Notes under the pieces: model-generated | Seen by the model: only the letters and a program-made list of their open reading frames with translations | Told to the model about the DNA's origin: nothing | The model's database searches: none | Source: Thiohalocapsa sp. PB-PSB1 | Lineage (GTDB): Bacteria > Pseudomonadota > Gammaproteobacteria > Chromatiales > Chromatiaceae | DNA length: 64,000 bases | Assembly: GCA_016745215.1 (NCBI GenBank) | Contig: CP050890.1 | Location: 6,820,001 to 6,884,000 of the forward strand | Direction: 5' to 3' | Shown: one piece after another, positions 27,080-34,710 of the stretch | Layout of the letters: every line of letters starts with the position of its first letter | Position numbering within the stretch: position 1 is the stretch's first letter | Position numbers and translations under genes: made by a program

Positions 27080-27286
27080 CATAATCAGAACGAACGGGAT
27101 CTGCGTATGAGCAAAGTTCAGCAGAAGATCTCCGGTTGCTTGCGTTCGAAGTTGGGGGCAAAGTTCTTCTCCCGCATCCGCAGCTATCTCTCGACCTGCG
27201 CGAAGAATGGGGTCTCTTCTGCAGAGGCCCTGCGCCTCCTGTTCGAGGGCCGATGGCCCGCGTTTATGGGCATGGCACCTGAATAG
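27080..27286 (+). pseudogene. IS66-family transposase, C-terminal fragment
   Basis: The frame NQNERDLRMSKVQQKISGCL, AKFFSRIRSYLSTCAKNG and SAEALRLLFEGRWPAF is the usual end of an IS66 transposase. It has no start of its own. It could be the tail of the transposase broken at 24685, but about 100 or more residues between the two parts are missing, so the gap is not a clean insertion. The same fragment is present at 44492-44698. Confidence 0.8.
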
Positions 27287-27405
27287 TTACAACCTGTTTA
27301 GCTTGTTTCTGCACCATCACTATGAGCGGGTTGCCGCAACAAGAAGGCGGACGAGAAAACAACCCAGCTGGTCTATTTCTCGACAGAAATCGCCTTCGTG
27401 GGTAG

Positions 27406-27869
27406 GTGCATGGTTGCTCCAGCATATTTCCGGCCGAATCGTCGCATTCAAAACTTCGCGGTGTCAGGCGTTCTGCAATGGCGATCAACTCCAGGATGCC
27501 GTCGAGCAGCGCGCCCAGCGCGATTGCAACACCGCTGCCGCTCTGTGTTCGTCCGCGCTCGGCTGCAGTCCGCTCGCGTGCTTGCGATGTCGTGTCCCGG
27601 TCGCCGCCAGCACCTTGTTGGCCAGCGCATCGATCGCAGCGCCGAGCAGGAAGCCGGTCGTGGCCGCGACCATTCCGACCTCTTCGAACGCTACCTTCAC
27701 CAGTTCGAAGGCAAGGGCGGAGATCAGCACGCCGCTGCCAAAAGCCATGATCAGCGCGATTCTGCGCAACGGTACCGCCATGAAATAGCCGACTGCCGCA
27801 CCTACGATGAGTGCACCGCCGGACACGAACCCTCAGCAAGTCGCTTCGATTGCTGGAACCATCATTCAA
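27406..27869 (-). pseudogene. ZIP-type metal transporter remnant, copy 1
   Basis: The reading GGALIVGAAVGYFMAVPLRR, IALIMAFGSGVLISALAFEL and TTGFLLGAAIDALANKVLAA fits the N-terminal membrane helices of ZIP-family divalent metal transporters. A stop (VPAIEATC*) breaks the N-terminus in this copy. A frameshift near 27540 moves the frame to SGSGVAIALGALLDGILELI, the helix region with the usual metal-binding pattern, and the sequence ends soon after. About half the protein is missing, so it is dead. Confidence 0.6.
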
Positions 27870-28016
27870 TATCTCCGTTGCGCGCCAATCGGACCGACCT
27901 GCCTAGAGGCAGCGTCCGCTTTGCGTACAACTGCTGTTTTTAGCAGTCGGTCGGCCGCCGCTCCCGGCTGAATGATCCCCCAAGTTGCGGCAATGCTCGC
28001 ACATCATTCCGGTCGC

Positions 28017-28036
28017 TTTCGCAAATTGCATAGCGC
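28017..28036 (+). promoter_or_regulatory. Candidate operator or leader motif, upstream of porin
   Basis: TTTCGCAAATTGCATAGCGC matches 19 of 20 bases with a site upstream of acnX (30066-30085). Its centre GCAA/TTGC is a short dyad. Further downstream both leaders share GACCGCAGAGTG or AACCGCAGAGTG. It may be an operator, or a sign that the two leaders descend from one sequence. Confidence 0.4.
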
Positions 28037-28242
28037 ATGTCCCTGAAACGCTGCATAGTCACGCACTGGCGTCAATACTCAATCGAGCATTGCCTCAGGG
28101 CCGAGCCGATCCGGCAACCCGCCGCGCGGCCTGCGGGCGACGCGATCGTGGGCAGGCTGTCGTCCGGCAACTGCGACCTGACTCGACGGTAACGGTGGTC
28201 GATCCCGGCCCCAAACCCGCAACTCGACCGCAGAGTGCCTGG

Positions 28243-28335
28243 CTTCATGAACGCCCCCCGACTTCAAGCACACCCTCGGCGCCGATAAGGATGCGCAGAT
28301 CACGGAGGGCCGGATCGCGGCGCCGCTCGCCGAAG
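28243..28335 (+). pseudogene. SDR gene remnant ahead of the porin
   Basis: TTCATGAACGCC followed by codons for DFKHTLGADKD corresponds to FMNYPGFKHTLGADKD of the SDR gene at 33562-34506. Only about 30 codons remain. It shows that the present order arose after duplication and deletion of a similar gene set. The same remnant lies at 45504-45596. Confidence 0.6.
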
Positions 28336-28363
28336 CGGCCTTGTATACTCTAACTATCGAGAG

Positions 28364-29806
28364 ATGAAGACAATGTCCCTACGTGCCGCCTCCTCCATGG
28401 TTGTTGTCGGCCTGACCTTGCACATCGTTGCGGTGCCCGCGCTCGCTCGGGCCGATGCCGACGTGTCCGAGCTGCAGCGTATCATCGCCCAACAGCAGCG
28501 CCAGCTCGAGGCACAGCAGAAACAGCTCGACGCCCAGCGCGAAATGCTGGAGCAGATTCAGGCGCAAACGCAAGCGCTCGTGGAAGGTGCCGCGAAGGAA
28601 GTCGATCAGCTCGAGCGCAGGGTCGCAGATCAACAACAACAGCTGACCTCGTTGCAGAGTCGCGTCAGTGATCCGACGAGGCCGAGTCTGCCGCCGAGGC
28701 AACCCATGACCGTGAAGAGCTCGCCGTCGAATACGACAGCCAGCGCGTCGCCCGTCGCCGCCCCAACCGCTCCGGAGAAGGTGGTCGCATCGGATGGTCC
28801 GCAGGCCGTCAAGCTCGCTATCTCGGGGCACGTCAACCGAATGATCAACTTCGTCAATGACGGCAGCGGCACCGAGACCTATTTTGTCGATAACGACAAT
28901 AGCGAGAGCCAGGTGCGCTTCGTCGGCACTGCAAAGGCAACCGACGATCTAGAGATCGGCGCCACCATCGAGCTCTCGATCGCGCCCAACAAGTCGGGTA
29001 ACGTCGATCAGCTCGACCAGGATACGAACAATATCTTCGATCAGCGCAAAGCGGAGCTGACCCTGGACAGCGCAGGCTTCGGTAAGCTCTGGTTGGGGAA
29101 AGGAAACACTGCATCCTACACCAGCGCTTCCGTCGACCTCTCCGGGACTGCGGTCATTGCCTACTCCACAATCGTGGACACCGCCGGCGGCCTGTTCTTC
29201 CGCGAGCGCGGCTCGGGCGAGCTGACGGACGTGCGGATCGGCAATGCCTTCAGCGCCTTCGATGGCTTGAACCGCCGCAACAGGATTCGCTACGACTCGC
29301 CGAAGTTTGCGGGTTTTCACGTGCAAACCTCCGCGATCAGCGATCAACGCTACGATGGATCCCTGTGGTGGTCCGGTCAGGGTTATGGGTTCAAGGCTGC
29401 CGGTGCCGCCGCTGTGGGCTACCCGAACGAGGATGGCACCAAGCGGCAATACGACGGCTCCTTTTCTGCCCTGCATCAGAATACCGGCTTGAATCTGACC
29501 TTTTCCGCAGGTCTGCTCGAGAACAAGGAGCAGAAGAATCAACAAAACACCTACGTCAAGCTCGGTTGGCGAAAGGGCCTTTTGCCGGTGGGAGACACCG
29601 CCTTCGGTGTTGACTACACCAAGGGCCGAAGCCTTCCGACCGAAACGGATACGAGCGAGTCCTTTGGATTCGCTGCGGTGCAGAATTTCGACCGGTTCGG
29701 CACCGAGCTCTACGCCCTTTACCGCCACCACGCCTTGGATAGAACACAAGACCCCAAGGTCGACGATATCGACGTTGTTGCCGTCGGCGCCAGGGTGAAG
29801 TTCTGA
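28364..29806 (+). CDS. Outer-membrane porin with N-terminal coiled coil, copy 1
   Basis: The 480-residue precursor has a signal peptide (SSMVVVGLTLHIVAVPALA). A Gln-rich coiled coil follows, about residues 33-95 (LQRIIAQQQRQLEAQQKQLD; AKEVDQLERRVADQQQQLTS), then a Pro/Ser linker. From about residue 150 there is a beta-barrel with alternating polar and aromatic strands (ISGHVNRMINFV, GRSLPTETDTSESFGFAAVQ) that ends in VGARVKF, the C-terminal Phe expected for outer-membrane insertion. It likely admits a small substrate for the enzymes encoded downstream. GAGAG precedes the start. A nearly identical copy is at 45625-47067. Confidence 0.8.
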   Translation: MKTMSLRAASSMVVVGLTLHIVAVPALARADADVSELQRIIAQQQRQLEAQQKQLDAQREMLEQIQAQTQALVEGAAKEVDQLERRVADQQQQLTSLQSRVSDPTRPSLPPRQPMTVKSSPSNTTASASPVAAPTAPEKVVASDGPQAVKLAISGHVNRMINFVNDGSGTETYFVDNDNSESQVRFVGTAKATDDLEIGATIELSIAPNKSGNVDQLDQDTNNIFDQRKAELTLDSAGFGKLWLGKGNTASYTSASVDLSGTAVIAYSTIVDTAGGLFFRERGSGELTDVRIGNAFSAFDGLNRRNRIRYDSPKFAGFHVQTSAISDQRYDGSLWWSGQGYGFKAAGAAAVGYPNEDGTKRQYDGSFSALHQNTGLNLTFSAGLLENKEQKNQQNTYVKLGWRKGLLPVGDTAFGVDYTKGRSLPTETDTSESFGFAAVQNFDRFGTELYALYRHHALDRTQDPKVDDIDVVAVGARVKF

Positions 29807-30000
29807 TGCTCGCCGCGTCAGATCGGCGCGGGATACAGTCGGCCTTGTTCTGCCTGCTCGCTTTGCTCTGTGCCGGCTGCACCGACTGGGCACCCTTTGA
29901 GCCTCGGGACGAACGCGAAGAGGGTCCGAAAGCGGGGCTCTTTTCGGGCGAAGCAGGCGAGTTCGTCATCTATCGGCGCGATGGTGCAGCACCTGACTGA
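29806..30000 (+). CDS. Small lipoprotein, copy 1
   Basis: The start overlaps the porin stop by one base (TGATG), so the pair is probably translationally coupled. The 64-residue product has a signal and lipobox (LFCLLALLCAGC), giving a mature lipoprotein of about 41 residues rich in charged residues (FEPRDEREEGPKAG). Function is unknown; coupling to a porin suggests an accessory role in the outer membrane. The second copy (47067-47261) differs at one residue after the Cys (CTGW instead of CTDW). Confidence 0.65.
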   Translation: MLAASDRRGIQSALFCLLALLCAGCTDWAPFEPRDEREEGPKAGLFSGEAGEFVIYRRDGAAPD

Positions 30001-30065
30001 CTCCAGGTTTCAGGCCCCCGGGCTTCACCGGCTGTTGTCGCTTTCCTGCAATCTCTTCATTGATT

Positions 30066-30085
30066 TTTCGCAATTTGCATAGCGC
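30066..30085 (+). promoter_or_regulatory. Candidate operator or leader motif, upstream of acnX
   Basis: TTTCGCAATTTGCATAGCGC lies about 130 bases before the acnX start and matches 19 of 20 bases with the site at 28017-28036. A third and fourth copy lie at 45278-45297 and 47327-47346 in the duplicated block. Confidence 0.4.
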
Positions 30086-30213
30086 CGGCAGGAAAAATGC
30101 CACAGAGTGCGCCGTGGTCGTCGATGCCATGCGACCAGCCGGCTAACGCGACATTCCCTGCCGGCAGCCGACCCCGGCACAAGCGCCCACAGTTCAACCG
30201 CAGAGTGACAACG

Positions 30214-31797
30214 ATGAAACGTAGAGCATTTATCCAGACTGTACCCTTGACGGCGATGCTGCCGGCAGGACTGGCCGTCGCCTCGGGAACGGCGCACGCC
30301 GAGCAAGCCGCGGCGAGCCAGACCGCAGCCGGGATGGCGGCACCGAGAACCGCTCCAGCGACCGGTGGCGGCGGGGCCGAGGCGCCGGACTTCGCCAAGG
30401 ATATCCTCACCAGCGACATGAACGGGCTGGGTCCGGACGGCAAGCCGACGGGCGCCAAGGCTACCTTCACCGGTGCGTCGGCGGCCGGCGTCACCGCCGA
30501 CAGTGCGCCGACCAAGATGATGCTGAGCGCCGACGAGCAGGCGATCCTCGACGGCAAGGAAGGCCCGGAGAAGGCCAAGCTGATGCAGATCCTGGTGCGC
30601 TTCGGCGAGACCTTCGGGGCTACGAAGCTGGTGGATCTCGGCGGCGCGCCGCACAGCAATCTGTACATCGGTGCGCCCTATCTCGGGTCCCTGATCGCGA
30701 TGTTGGAGGAATGCGCCGCGGCGGGCCTCAAGTCCTATGCCCCCTACACGGTCAACCCGCGCCCCTATGACGTCTACAACGTCCAGAACAACGCCACCGA
30801 GATGCAGCTGATCGCCGAGGGCTATCCATTGCAGATGCGCCTCGACGCGGTCCACTCGGCGCTGGGCGCGCCAGACCTGAATCTGCGCTCCTGCGCCTGC
30901 TACATCGACGACATCGGCAACGCGCCGGCGCCCGGCACCGCGGTAGCCTGGTGCGAGTCCTCGGCGGTGAACTACGGCAACTCGGTGCTCGGCATCCGCA
31001 CCAACCGCTACGGTGCCGGCATGGAAATGCTCTGCGCCATGCTCGGCAAGGCGCCGGAGTTCGGCCTGATGACCGACCAGGGGCGCAAGGCCAAGTGGCT
31101 GATCGACGTGAAGACCACCGAGGAGCCGGACTGGGGCGTGCTCGGCACCGCCATCGGGCGCAAGGTCGTCGAGGACATCCCCTACATCGCCGGCGTCGAG
31201 CACTACTTCGGCGGCGAGGTCAGCAACGACAACTGGCACAAGCTCAAATACATGGGCAGCGCCACCGCCGCCGCCGGTGCGGTGGGGTGCTACCACGTCG
31301 AGGGCGTGACGCCCGAGCCCAAGGAGAAGGGCCGCGCAATGCTGGCCGAAGGTTTCCAGACCTACGTCTTCGACGACGCCGAGCAACAGGCGATCCTAGA
31401 GACCTTCGAAAACCTCTGGGACGACCCGAACGGCGATCCGACCGCGGTGTTCATCGGCTGCCCGCACTGCAACTACGAAGAGACGGTGCGCTGGGCGCGG
31501 ATGTTCGTCGATGCGCTGGATGCCGCCGGCCAGGACAAGCTGGCGATCCCGGCGTACATCTTCGTGCCCACCATCACGCGCACGCGCATCCTGCTCGAAG
31601 AGCCCGAGCTCGCGAGCCGGGCCCTCAATGCCGGCGTCCGAGCCACCAACATGTGCGGCGTCTCCTATTCCGGCATGAAGGGCTTTTCGGAGCGGGTGCG
31701 GGCAGTCACCAACTCGGCCAAGAACCGCAACTACTCGCCCATCCGGTACTTTCCCGACAAGAAGCTCGTGGATATCGCGGTGACGGGAAAGGTCTAG
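30214..31797 (+). CDS. Aconitase X catalytic (large) subunit with twin-arginine signal peptide
   Basis: The 527-residue protein belongs to the aconitase-X family (formerly DUF521), Fe-S hydro-lyases that include cis-3-hydroxyproline dehydratase and phosphomevalonate dehydratase. Family blocks include CACYIDDIGNAPAPGTAVAW, ESSAVNYGNSVLGIRTNRYG, VFIGCPHCNYEE and RATNMCGVSYSG, which supply the expected Cys residues. Unusually, it begins MKRRAFIQTVPLTAMLPAGL and continues to ASGTAHAEQ, a twin-arginine signal, whereas characterised members are cytoplasmic. A Gly/Ala/Thr-rich linker follows. The small subunit is encoded next. The substrate cannot be read from the sequence. A ruined copy begins at 47475. 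Confidence 0.85.
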   Translation: MKRRAFIQTVPLTAMLPAGLAVASGTAHAEQAAASQTAAGMAAPRTAPATGGGGAEAPDFAKDILTSDMNGLGPDGKPTGAKATFTGASAAGVTADSAPTKMMLSADEQAILDGKEGPEKAKLMQILVRFGETFGATKLVDLGGAPHSNLYIGAPYLGSLIAMLEECAAAGLKSYAPYTVNPRPYDVYNVQNNATEMQLIAEGYPLQMRLDAVHSALGAPDLNLRSCACYIDDIGNAPAPGTAVAWCESSAVNYGNSVLGIRTNRYGAGMEMLCAMLGKAPEFGLMTDQGRKAKWLIDVKTTEEPDWGVLGTAIGRKVVEDIPYIAGVEHYFGGEVSNDNWHKLKYMGSATAAAGAVGCYHVEGVTPEPKEKGRAMLAEGFQTYVFDDAEQQAILETFENLWDDPNGDPTAVFIGCPHCNYEETVRWARMFVDALDAAGQDKLAIPAYIFVPTITRTRILLEEPELASRALNAGVRATNMCGVSYSGMKGFSERVRAVTNSAKNRNYSPIRYFPDKKLVDIAVTGKV

Positions 31798-31942
31798 CGC
31801 AACGGCGGCCGAGCGGTTCGAGCAAGCGTTGGTCGTTGTCGTCATCAGGATCGCAACGACGACAACGAATTCAGCTTGGCGATCCGACCAAGATAGCGCT
31901 ACTGAACATCGCAAGCAGATCAACCCATTCGGAGACAAAGCA

Positions 31943-32389
31943 ATGGCAAAAACCTTCAAGGGGCGCCCCATCATCCCCGGCAACCTGGAGGGCAAGGCGC
32001 TGGTTTCGAAGCAGCCCTTCAACACCACCGCGTCCTACTTCACCAACATGTTCGCAGGCAACACCGAAAACGCCCCCTGCACCGACGCCAACAACCCGGA
32101 GCTGCATGAGAAAGATCTCAGTGGCGCGATCATCTGCACCCCGCAGACGGTCGGCTCCACCATGGGTGCCGGCGCCATCATGGGCATGAACCTGCTCGGC
32201 GTCGGTTTCAAGGCGATGCTGTTCTCCGACCACATCGACTCCATTGCCGCCGGTGGCCTGATCATGGACGACGTCTGGAACGATAGGAAGGTGATCACCA
32301 TCGACCTGCTCGGCGATGACTTCATGAATACGGTCAAGAACGGCGATAAGCTGAAGATCAGCGAAGACGGCACGGTCGTGGTCGGCTGA
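31943..32389 (+). CDS. Aconitase X swivel (small) subunit
   Basis: The 148-residue protein matches the DUF126 swivelling domain of aconitase X. It has FKGRPIIPGNLEGKALVSKQ, then the loop AIICTPQTVGSTMGAGAIMG (family form PxxxGST) and DHIDSIAAGGLIMDD. It pairs with the large subunit to close the active site. The ATG at 31943 is preceded by CGGAGAC. It has no signal peptide, although its partner does, so it either travels with the folded large subunit through the Tat system or the signal is not used as predicted. The 145-base gap from the large-subunit gene includes low-complexity GTCGTTGTCGTC. Confidence 0.85.
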   Translation: MAKTFKGRPIIPGNLEGKALVSKQPFNTTASYFTNMFAGNTENAPCTDANNPELHEKDLSGAIICTPQTVGSTMGAGAIMGMNLLGVGFKAMLFSDHIDSIAAGGLIMDDVWNDRKVITIDLLGDDFMNTVKNGDKLKISEDGTVVVG

Positions 32390-32424
32390 GCCTCGATTCG
32401 ATAATCACTCTGGGAGAAGAGCCC

Positions 32425-33456
32425 ATGAAACGCAGAGACTTCGCCAAAGCCGTGGCGGCTGCCGGCGCAACCCTCGCTGCCAGCCAAGCCATCGCCGGAC
32501 CGGCAACCACCGGCTTGCGCAGCAATTTCGCCTTCAAGAAGGAAGACACCCCGGTCATTTTGGAGGTCGCGATCAACGGTTCGGCTACCAAGAAGGTCAA
32601 CCCGACCGCGCCGGAGACGCCGGCCGAGATCGCAGAGCAGGCGATTCAGTGCCTGGATGCCGGTGCGACCATCGTCCATGCCCATTCCAACCAACCCATG
32701 GAGGACCCGGACGCGGCTGCCCAGGTGTACATCGACGCCTTCAGCCCGGTCCGCGAAAAGCATCCCGATGCCATCCTGTATCCGACGGCGAACTTCGACC
32801 CAAAGGTCTATCACCAGGAGCGCAGGCCCTGGAAGCCAGAGATACAGAGCGGGCATTACCGCAAGCTGGCCGAGGCCGGCGCCGCCAACATGTTGTTGTT
32901 CGACACCGGCGTGGTTCCGATCGCGGTCTTCGACGAGCAGGGAAAGATTCCTGAGAAGAACTTCTGGTGGTACGGCTTCTGGCCCGGGGACGCGCAGATT
33001 TATCTCGACGTCTGCAATGACCTCGGCACCGGGGCTTCGATCTCGGTGTTCGAGCCGGGGTGGATGAAGAACGTCGTCGCCCTAGCTCGGGCAGGCACGC
33101 TCCCCCGCGGGTCCAAGGTCATCATGTACTTCGCCGATTACGATTGGGCTGGTATGCCACCACCCATCCCGGAGGCCTTGCAGCTCTATCTGCACATGAT
33201 CGAGGGGCTGGACCTCAAATGGTCGGTGGGCATGGTCGGCGGCGACATCATGGATACCCCGCTTGCCCGCATGGCCCTCGAGCGGGGGGGCAGTTTCCGC
33301 GTGGGTCTCGAGGACAATTGGACCGGCCCGAGCAACTTGGAGCAGTTGGAGCGGGCGAAAGAGCTGATCAACAAGGTCGGCCGGCCCATCGTCACCGGGG
33401 CAGAGGCGATCAAGTACCTCGACATCCCGTTTCCGGCCACCCGTCCGAGCGCCTGA
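32425..33456 (+). CDS. BKACE (DUF849) family beta-keto acid cleavage enzyme with Tat signal
   Basis: The 343-residue protein belongs to the 3-keto-5-aminohexanoate cleavage-enzyme superfamily, Zn-dependent TIM barrels that condense a beta-keto acid with acetyl-CoA and cleave it. The family start PVILEVAINGSATKK, the metal HxH in IVHAHSNQP, and VGLEDNWTGPSNLEQL near the end are present. It starts MKRRDFAKAVAAAGATLAA and continues to SQAIAGP, a clear twin-arginine signal. AGGAGAAG-like sequence precedes the ATG. A CoA-dependent reaction in the periplasm would be odd, so the substrate or mechanism may differ from characterised members. Confidence 0.85.
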   Translation: MKRRDFAKAVAAAGATLAASQAIAGPATTGLRSNFAFKKEDTPVILEVAINGSATKKVNPTAPETPAEIAEQAIQCLDAGATIVHAHSNQPMEDPDAAAQVYIDAFSPVREKHPDAILYPTANFDPKVYHQERRPWKPEIQSGHYRKLAEAGAANMLLFDTGVVPIAVFDEQGKIPEKNFWWYGFWPGDAQIYLDVCNDLGTGASISVFEPGWMKNVVALARAGTLPRGSKVIMYFADYDWAGMPPPIPEALQLYLHMIEGLDLKWSVGMVGGDIMDTPLARMALERGGSFRVGLEDNWTGPSNLEQLERAKELINKVGRPIVTGAEAIKYLDIPFPATRPSA

Positions 33457-33561
33457 AAAAAACAGGCAGCGGCCTTACACCCGGCTGATGCCGGGCCTCA
33501 GGCACGCCGGACAGGTGAACGGCACCAGCGTCCATTCCAAGCATCACAGGAGCATCCGAAC

Positions 33562-34506
33562 ATGAGCAACGACAACCAGCAACCGACCCTCGAAGGCCTG
33601 ACCCGCCGCGACTTCATGATGGCAAGCGCCGCGGGCACGGCAGGTCTCGCTGCGACCGGTCTCGGCATCGGCACCGCAGCGGCGGCCCCGACCCTGCCGC
33701 CGCAGCTGGGCGAGCCGCCGCGGACCAACTCGCCGAGCGGCATCCGCACCGCCATCGTCACCGACACGCAGCTCAACATGGGGCCGTATATCGCCGAGGA
33801 ATTCGCCAAGCGTGGCTACAACCTGGTCATCGCCGATGTCAAGGAAGGCCTGCCGGAGAAGCTGCGCGAGCTGGGCGCCAAAGAGGTCGTCATCGTCCCC
33901 GGCATCGAGCAGGAGGCACCGAACGACGAAGGCCGACCAGGAGTCATCCAGACGGTGGTCGATGCCGCCATGGACAAGTTCGGCGGCTATGATTCGGTGT
34001 TCATCCGCACTGCATGGCACGGCGGCAAGGACATCCTGGAGGAGACGACCGAGAACATGCAGCTCTCCTACAACCAGAACTGTCTGGGCGTCATGTACGC
34101 GCTGCAGGCCGTGTTGCCACCGCTGATCGCCGGCGGCGGCGGCCAGGTCGTGGTGCAGACCAGCGCCACCGGCGAGAAGCCCCATCCCGGCCTCATGTCC
34201 TACAGCGTCATGCGCGCCGCCGCCAACATGATGTGCCGCTGCGCCGCGCTGACGGTCGCCGACAAGAACGTCTGCGTCAACGCCATCGGCACCAACTTCA
34301 TGAACTACCCCGGCTTCAAGCATACCCTAGGCGCCGACAAGGATCCGAAGATCATGGAGGCCCTGCTCGAGGAGATCCCGATCGGGCGCCTGGGCGAGAC
34401 CCGCGAGGCCGCCCACTTTGCCATGGCCCTGCTCGACGGCTACAATATGTACACCACAGGCAGCTTCTTCCCGGTGGCCGGCGGCTTCAACAACGTCGGC
34501 ATGTGA
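33562..34506 (+). CDS. SDR-fold protein with Tat signal and degenerate cofactor motifs
   Basis: The 314-residue protein has a twin-arginine signal (GLTRRDFMMASAAGTAGLAA to GTAAAAP). The rest looks like a short-chain dehydrogenase: beta-alpha-beta start RTAIVTDTQLNMGPYIAEEF, VVVQTSATGEKPHPGLMSYS, RCAALTVADKNVCVNAIGTN and the C-terminal MYTTGSFFPVAGG. However, the TGxxxGxG nucleotide loop reads TDTQLNMG and the catalytic YxxxK reads YSVMR. It may be a non-catalytic or altered member working with the aconitase X and BKACE encoded upstream. The spacing of 105 bases suggests the same transcript. Confidence 0.75.
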   Translation: MSNDNQQPTLEGLTRRDFMMASAAGTAGLAATGLGIGTAAAAPTLPPQLGEPPRTNSPSGIRTAIVTDTQLNMGPYIAEEFAKRGYNLVIADVKEGLPEKLRELGAKEVVIVPGIEQEAPNDEGRPGVIQTVVDAAMDKFGGYDSVFIRTAWHGGKDILEETTENMQLSYNQNCLGVMYALQAVLPPLIAGGGGQVVVQTSATGEKPHPGLMSYSVMRAAANMMCRCAALTVADKNVCVNAIGTNFMNYPGFKHTLGADKDPKIMEALLEEIPIGRLGETREAAHFAMALLDGYNMYTTGSFFPVAGGFNNVGM

Positions 34507-34710
34507 TGCTGCTGCGTTCCTTGCCACGACCGGCAAGTCCGGTCGGGGCTTCTCGACCCGCGAGATCGACCAGGCTTCGGCGTTCAGCCAGCGGCCTCGA
34601 ACGAAGGCCTGTTGTCGTCTCTCGCGCTATCCTGCGCACCTGCGCCCAATACCGAGCCTGCGCAATCGCGCCCATTGCGCCGTTCTCGCCGTCCAGTCCG
34701 AGGAGACCGC

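Larger units (their letters stand above)
27014..30414 (+). repeat. Segmental duplication, copy 1 (about 3.4 kb)
   Basis: From GGTAAAGCCCAAATGATG to ACCAGC this block is repeated almost identically at 44426-47675. Only scattered single-base differences are seen (for example codon changes in the porin). A 151-bp segment (about 27832-27982) is present only here. The block holds an IS66 transposase tail, a broken ZIP-type transporter, an SDR remnant, the porin, the small lipoprotein and the start of acnX. The left border falls inside the terminal part of the recombinase element. Confidence 0.9.

Noticed and set aside
28949..29893. Long open frame of 314 codons on the minus strand opposite the porin
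   Set aside because: It is a shadow of the porin frame, repeated opposite porin copy 2, with no start signal and no protein family.
30025..31386. 453-codon minus-strand frame opposite acnX
   Set aside because: High-GC antisense shadow with Gly/Asp/Val/His-rich composition; the sense frame has clear aconitase X motifs.
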